From Hordeum vulgare subsp. vulgare (lineage: Eukaryota; Streptophyta; Magnoliopsida; Poales; Poaceae), in contig NC_058522.1 in the NCBI RefSeq assembly GCF_904849725.1, positions 198,879,986-198,943,985 on the forward strand: 64,000 bases of DNA. Direction: 5' to 3'. Below the pieces are notes generated by a model. That model was not told where the DNA came from. It saw nothing but the letters and a program-made list of their open reading frames with translations, and ran no database searches. This document shows, piece by piece, positions 59,199-64,000 of the stretch (within the stretch, counting starts at the first letter, position 1; every line of letters begins with the position of its first letter). The translations under genes and the position numbers were made by a program.

Positions 59199-61813
59199 TG
59201 TTAGAATAAATCCAAGGCACTCGGTCAATCATCTGAGGACCAGTCAATCAAACGAGCACGACACCGAGATTTGTTAACGAGGTTCACCGATATGCCTACA
59301 TCCCCGGGGCATGACTATCGGCGCTCCTCCCCATGAAACCGTCGCAATACCGCACCCTGGCCGCCCTGGTCACCGGCACACGCCGCCGGCTCCTCCTACA
59401 CGCTTGTGCTATTATGTTGGCATAGGTTACATCGTGTGTCTAGAGCCGCTATAGATGAGAGGCCTAGGGTACAAGTGTCCTGCTTGGATATGACTCCATA
59501 TCCTATCTAAACACACTTCAACTACAAGTCCAACTGTAACCTACCTTGTACACAATATTCGACACAACTCTAACAAACTCCACCTTGGCGAATATTCTCC
59601 ACCACCTTGAATTCATACATGCGTCAAACTTCCATGTACATTGGACTTGAGCTTATCCCATGAGCACCGTTGCTAGTCCAAATACTCCATGTGACTCCAC
59701 CTCCAATTTGTAGTTCCTTCTTTTCCTGACCATAGTCAATGCTCGAACGAAATTATGCTCCACATTACTCTAGTTGCGCTCCCAACTTCGAGAGTATATA
59801 ACACCATCACACACCGATCCCTGACCTACGTGAAAGTGAACAACTCATATGTTGGGTGTCACACATAAGAGTTACCTGAACTCAACATCATCACTCTTCC
59901 TTGACCGTCCGTCTAAAACTTGAAGGAATTTCACCATTGCTTGTAGTCATCCTGAGTCAAATTCACAGTTGTCTCACCACATGTATGACCACCAGAGCCA
60001 TGGCCCGTCTCCATGCCCGTGCATACCGCACGCCTCGTCGCAATTATTGCATCGAGCCTCCGATGTCCTGGTCGAGTCTCAAGGGTCGGGAACCCACGCC
60101 ACTCAACCCCCACTGCAGAGTACCACCTATCATCACCGACCGATGACGAGTTTCACGCTTCCATCAGACCACCGGGCTCCAGTCTGAATTGCGTGTCACT
60201 CGCTTTTTCCCCGCTGAATAGGCTTCGACTCTCTGTTGACTTACATCATAGCCCATCAATCCAGCTCCACCTTCAATATGACTCCATGGTAGATGATCAG
60301 TCCACCCCTTGCGCCCCGTCGACTTCAAGCTCACATGTGCACCGTCTTGAATCAACCCCGCGCCATAGTCTTGTCGAAGCCATACAAGCCCTAGAGACTG
60401 CGCCACGTGTTTCCACGCCCAGAAGTCGGTCACGATCAGCATCACGGTCCTACGTCGTTGTCGCCGATCCCACCACCGTCTTCTGTACCAACCGACTCGC
60501 GTCGATCCATTAGACTATCTAGTCCGACCCAGCCGAAATCGTCCAACTGCATGACACACTCGAGGCTCGCAAATCATCTTCTGCGAATTTCCATCCATCA
60601 CATGATAACTCCATCTTAGCTAGCATGACCTCCTGCAACGCCTTCAAGCATCTTTGTCGCGCCAACAATCTTTCATCATTGTTTGTCATAACCCAAGGTT
60701 TTTAGTTTCGTCAAACTTCTCCACCTCAAACCTGGTACCCGTTGGCACCATCATTCTTTGTAGGACTGACCCCTCGAAAGAATTATATCCAAGCTTCAAA
60801 CGATGCCCTGCAATCCATGTGCACATAGCAAAGCACAAACTTCCTTGGTACACTTCTCGTGTGCAAGCAGCAGAAACACCAGATCAAAGATTGATTGAAT
60901 TTTGCTACTCACGAGAGCTCCTGTACTAGCACTGGATGCTTCGCCAAAAAAACCTTCTGGATTGTTGCTTCGATATTTTGCCTGGTAGGCATGGACCAAT
61001 GCTAGCTTTGCTTTGCCCTGCTCTCCTTGATGGCTCGGTATCCATGGTGATTTTCTCTTCGCTCGATTCGATCTGACTGCCTCTGTCCGTGTTGCACCAG
61101 GACTTGGTCCTCCTTTTATCCAAAACAAATCTCGTGTACGACTTCCACGGCTCTGCCCACCTTGCCCCTCCCTGCAACATGCGTTTGGCCAGACTTAACA
61201 CGAACGAGCAGCCTCCCTGCATCAGCCAAACCCCCGTCAGGGCCAGCCCACACAGCGCCACAGGCCGCTCGCTCACTACGCATCGAGGACACCTGTTGTA
61301 CGAAAGTTGCACCGCCGCCGCATCCGATCTCGGCGAGATCTCCTGGATGCTCAAGACCTGCAGACTGCAGCCACCACTGCGGATTGCCTTCCATCCTCTA
61401 AATCAACAGTCTGTCGTCTCTTCGTAACATTGCTCATGATACCACTTGTTAGAATAAATCAGAGGCACTCGGTCAATCATTCGAGGACCAGTCAATCACA
61501 CGAGCACGACACCGAGATTTGTTAACGAGGTTCACCGATATGGCTACATCCCCGGGGCATGACCACGGGCGCTCCTCCCCGTGACACCGTCACAATACCG
61601 CACCCTGGCCGCCCTGGGCACCGGCACACGCCGCCGGCTCCTCCTGCACGCTTGTGTTATTATGTTGGCATTGGTTACATCGTGTGTCTAGAGTCGCTAT
61701 ATATGAGAGGCCTAGGATACAAGTGTCCTGACTCCATTTCCTATCTAAACATAATACAACTACAAGTCCAACTGTAATCTACCATGTACACAATATTCGA
61801 CACAACTCTAACA
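59199..61813 (-). mobile_element. Small copia-like LTR element, non-autonomous, reverse orientation
   Basis: LTRs at 59199-59575 (377 bp) and 61447-61813 (367 bp) both start TGTTAGAATAAATC and end AACTCTAACA. The reversed primer-binding site GCTCATGATACCAC (complement of GTGGTATCATGAGC, near TGGTATCAGAGC for initiator-Met tRNA) is just left of the right LTR, and the reversed polypurine tract AACTCCACCTTGGCG just right of the left LTR, so the element is on the minus strand. Flanks CATGT and CACGT match at four of five bases as TSD. The interior of 1.87 kb has no RT or integrase wording. Confidence 0.88.
59576..61446 (-). other. Interior of the small copia-like element
   Basis: Begins with the polypurine tract (59576-59590) and ends with the primer-binding site (about 61431-61445) when read from the left. 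Frames on the minus strand (60796-61128, 60926-61354) and others on plus have no recognised domain and overlap each other, so none is called. It may be a deletion derivative or a captured-sequence carrier. Confidence 0.55.
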
Positions 61814-61818
61814 CACGT

Positions 61819-62400
61819 GCCACCGTCCATCTCCCTTGACCTGGTGCTGCCGTCCTCTACTGGCACATCTCCGCTGCGGTGCTGCTCCACTGGCGATGCT
61901 CGACCCATCCCAGCGCTCCACCGGTGACACCCCTCCCCTCCCAGCTCTCCACAGGTGTCTCCCTTGTCCAGGTCGTTCAATCACATGAAACAAGACCGTT
62001 CACTGTTGCTGGAGCAGCAACGGCGGCAGCACAACAGCAGTAGTGTGCGACCTCTAATATCCGACGGAACAGGCGAGATGTAGGAGGTGGCACATCCAGT
62101 GCAACAACCTGAACTAATGGGCAGGCTCCGCTCAGCATGCATCACCGCCCAGCCACCTCTCTAAAGTCTTTCTTCAGTTTGGACAGTTTCATCAGTGTTA
62201 GCTTCTATTTCAGACAAAATTTCCTATTATCTAGCTATGTCAGTCAGTATCACTGCTTATCTGCTACATATGTCATTGTCAGTGGTCATATGTCATATCT
62301 ATTTCAATACTATCCATATGAGTGTGTGAACAAATATAGTTTCTGGACGCTATTTGTGGGATAAATGATGGATGAGCTCCCCTGCCCAAAAAAAGGGATA
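61819..62400. other. C-rich host sequence resumed, then mixed sequence
   Basis: CACCGTCC and CTCCACTGGCGATGCTCG-type C-rich sequence continues the block before 59199. From about 62140 it becomes AT-richer. No domain on either strand. Confidence 0.4.
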
Positions 62401-64000
62401 TTCACGATTTCTTTAAAAAAATAGAAGTCCAAATTAAAATAACCAAGCAGGTCTAGGTTTACTAGAAAACTTAAATTTCCCATTAAAATAAGAGTGTAGA
62501 TTGATTTTAATATACACGGAAAAAACAAGCGTCATGTGGAAAATGTTAACTCTTGCAGTTCAAATTTAATAAATTGTAGAGTTCGAAGAAATATTATGGG
62601 TGTAAAAAAAACATCCCATGGATCATTTCCTTCCTAAGAATAAGACTAATATGTTCAAATTAAAATAACAAAGAAGTTCGGAGTATGTAAAAAACTCAGA
62701 TTTTTTCTCGTTACTAAATCGTAAATTGAAGAAGTTGAAATAAAAAGGCTGAGAAGTTCAAATTAAAATAGCACAGAAGTTCAAAGTTAATGAAAAATTC
62801 AGCATTTTGTTCTCGTTCCTAAAGATTAAAATGCAGAAGTTCAAATAAAAAAGCTGAGAAGTTAAAATTAAATTCGTGAAATTCCCTACACGGAAAACAG
62901 ACAGGTTTTATTTTAAGTTTTTAGTTCAGGGTTAGGTTTAGAGGAAAAAAAATCTTGGTTTTTTGGTGTTCCGGAGAGTGATTCTACCTACTGTCGTCTC
63001 ATGGAAAGGAACGAACTATAGTCGTGTGGTTCAATATGTATAGTACATGAAGGAAAAAGAAACACGTTGTGTGCTTCAATGTATATTACATGAAGAATAA
63101 AGAAAACATGTGTGTATCGGAGCATAGGTGCATGGTTCTAGTTTTTCTCGTTTGTAATCGGTTGAGCTCTCATGATTTAAAGACAAAAAAGCACCCAAAA
63201 GTGAAAATAAAAAATGAGCACTTCAATGTTTATATAAAATATAGGTTTTCCTCATTATTAAAAGAATGAAAAAGAAGAAGTTAAATAATAATAAACAAGA
63301 AGTTCGAATTTTAAAATATAGAAGTTTAAAAATGATAAAAACGGTTGCATTCGTTTCTAAAAATTAGAAAGACTAAAGAAGTTCAAGTTTATATAACGAA
63401 TGGTCCAATATTTACTACAACACTAAGATATTTCGATGATTAAAGGAATAAACCAAGAAGTCCAAATTACAAAAACAGAGACATTCAATATTTATAAAAA
63501 ACTCAAATTTTCTTTATTACTAAAAAATAAAAATGAAGAAGTTCAAATTAAAATAAAAGAGTAGATCGATGTATACTGAAAACTTCAATTATTTCCGTTT
63601 GTAGGAAAAATAGAACTATGAAGTTCAAAAAAAAATTAAATGTTTGATACTTATTTATAAACATATTTCCTTCCTAAGAATAAGACTAAGCAGTTTAAAT
63701 TAAAATAACATAGAAGTTCGAATTATATAAAAACCTCAATTTTTATCTCGTTACTAAATAATAAAATGAAGAAGTTTAAACTAAAAGGGCATAGAAGTTT
63801 TAGTGTGTTCAATAGACGCTCTTAACTCATCATCGTTTTTGTAAAATAAAATGCTTTCCAATAGTTTTTTATTGGTATCATTTGTTGGAATTCGATGAGT
63901 GCTTCAAGAGTTAGGGGCAAAAAAATTATAGATCAGTTCAAATTTAAAACAACCAAGTCCACAACCAAGTCCACGTACTACATGGTGTGTGTTTTCATAT
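62400..64000. repeat. AT-rich region of dispersed AGAAGTTCAAATTAAAATA motifs
   Basis: Variants of GAAGTTCAAATTAAAATA recur at least a dozen times in direct orientation (for example near 62413, 62657, 62753, 62776, 62833, 63298, 63378, 63458, 63537, 63619, 63711). A longer block at about 62625-62755 (TTCCTTCCTAAGAATAAGAC onward) recurs at about 63664-63800. No coding. The pattern resembles the subterminal repeat zone of a DNA transposon, but no terminal inverted repeat is visible. Confidence 0.7.

Overview
This window is almost wholly transposable-element DNA of a large grass genome, most likely a Triticeae species (wheat, Aegilops, rye or barley). The clue is the LTR vocabulary: a copia LTR opening TGTTGGAAATAT (Angela/WIS/BARE type), Ty3/gypsy LTRs closing GGTTTTGACACCGACA, and a gypsy LTR with a GATACGTTGGAGACG end. 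I see no intact host gene, no rRNA, no CRISPR array and no functional tRNA. Family names are from memory and tentative; boundaries come from LTR ends and target-site duplications (TSDs) read directly from the sequence.

The layout is a stack of nested insertions. Element H (long-LTR gypsy, plus strand) is the outermost; its end is at 48022-58110. H contains L, a long LTR on the minus strand (1-2805 and 47169-48016, running off the left edge). L contains F1, a gag-protease gypsy element on the plus strand (2806-47168). F1 holds three insertions. The first is F2, a non-coding gypsy-type element on the minus strand (3642-18492, TSD CCGAC); it contains N, a small non-autonomous LTR element (5002-15968, TSD TGCGG), which contains a 8.2 kb Ty1/copia element (5558-13789, TSD GCATT). 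The second is D, a non-autonomous long-LTR element on the minus strand (19716-26499, TSD AGGTC). The third is T, a Tat-lineage Ty3/gypsy element with complete but decayed gag-pol (28157-41726, TSD CACGG). The LTR of H also holds R, a 5.1 kb solo LTR (48120-53248, TSD AAAAA). The nesting order H > L > F1 > F2 > N > copia is six levels deep.

The coding content is retrotransposon protein and all of it is damaged. The copia element has gag, protease, integrase, reverse transcriptase (RT) and RNase H, with nonsense codons, frameshifts and two lost catalytic residues. T has gag, protease, RT, two RNase H domains and integrase, followed by a multi-block antisense gene resembling the plant 'putative gypsy type transposon' family (Transposase_28). 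F1 has gag and protease, no RT or integrase, and its own antisense gene of the same broad kind. D has one uninterrupted 249-codon frame of unknown function.

From 58111 to the right edge lies lower-copy sequence: a C-rich block split by a small minus-strand copia-like element (59199-61813), then an AT-rich region (62400-64000) built from a dispersed motif related to AGAAGTTCAAATTAAAATA. The most interesting signals are the two antisense genes, a seven-copy 74-bp array of perfect short hairpins in T, tRNA-like modules inside the LTRs of L and R, and the inverted F1/F2 LTR pair only 369 bp apart.
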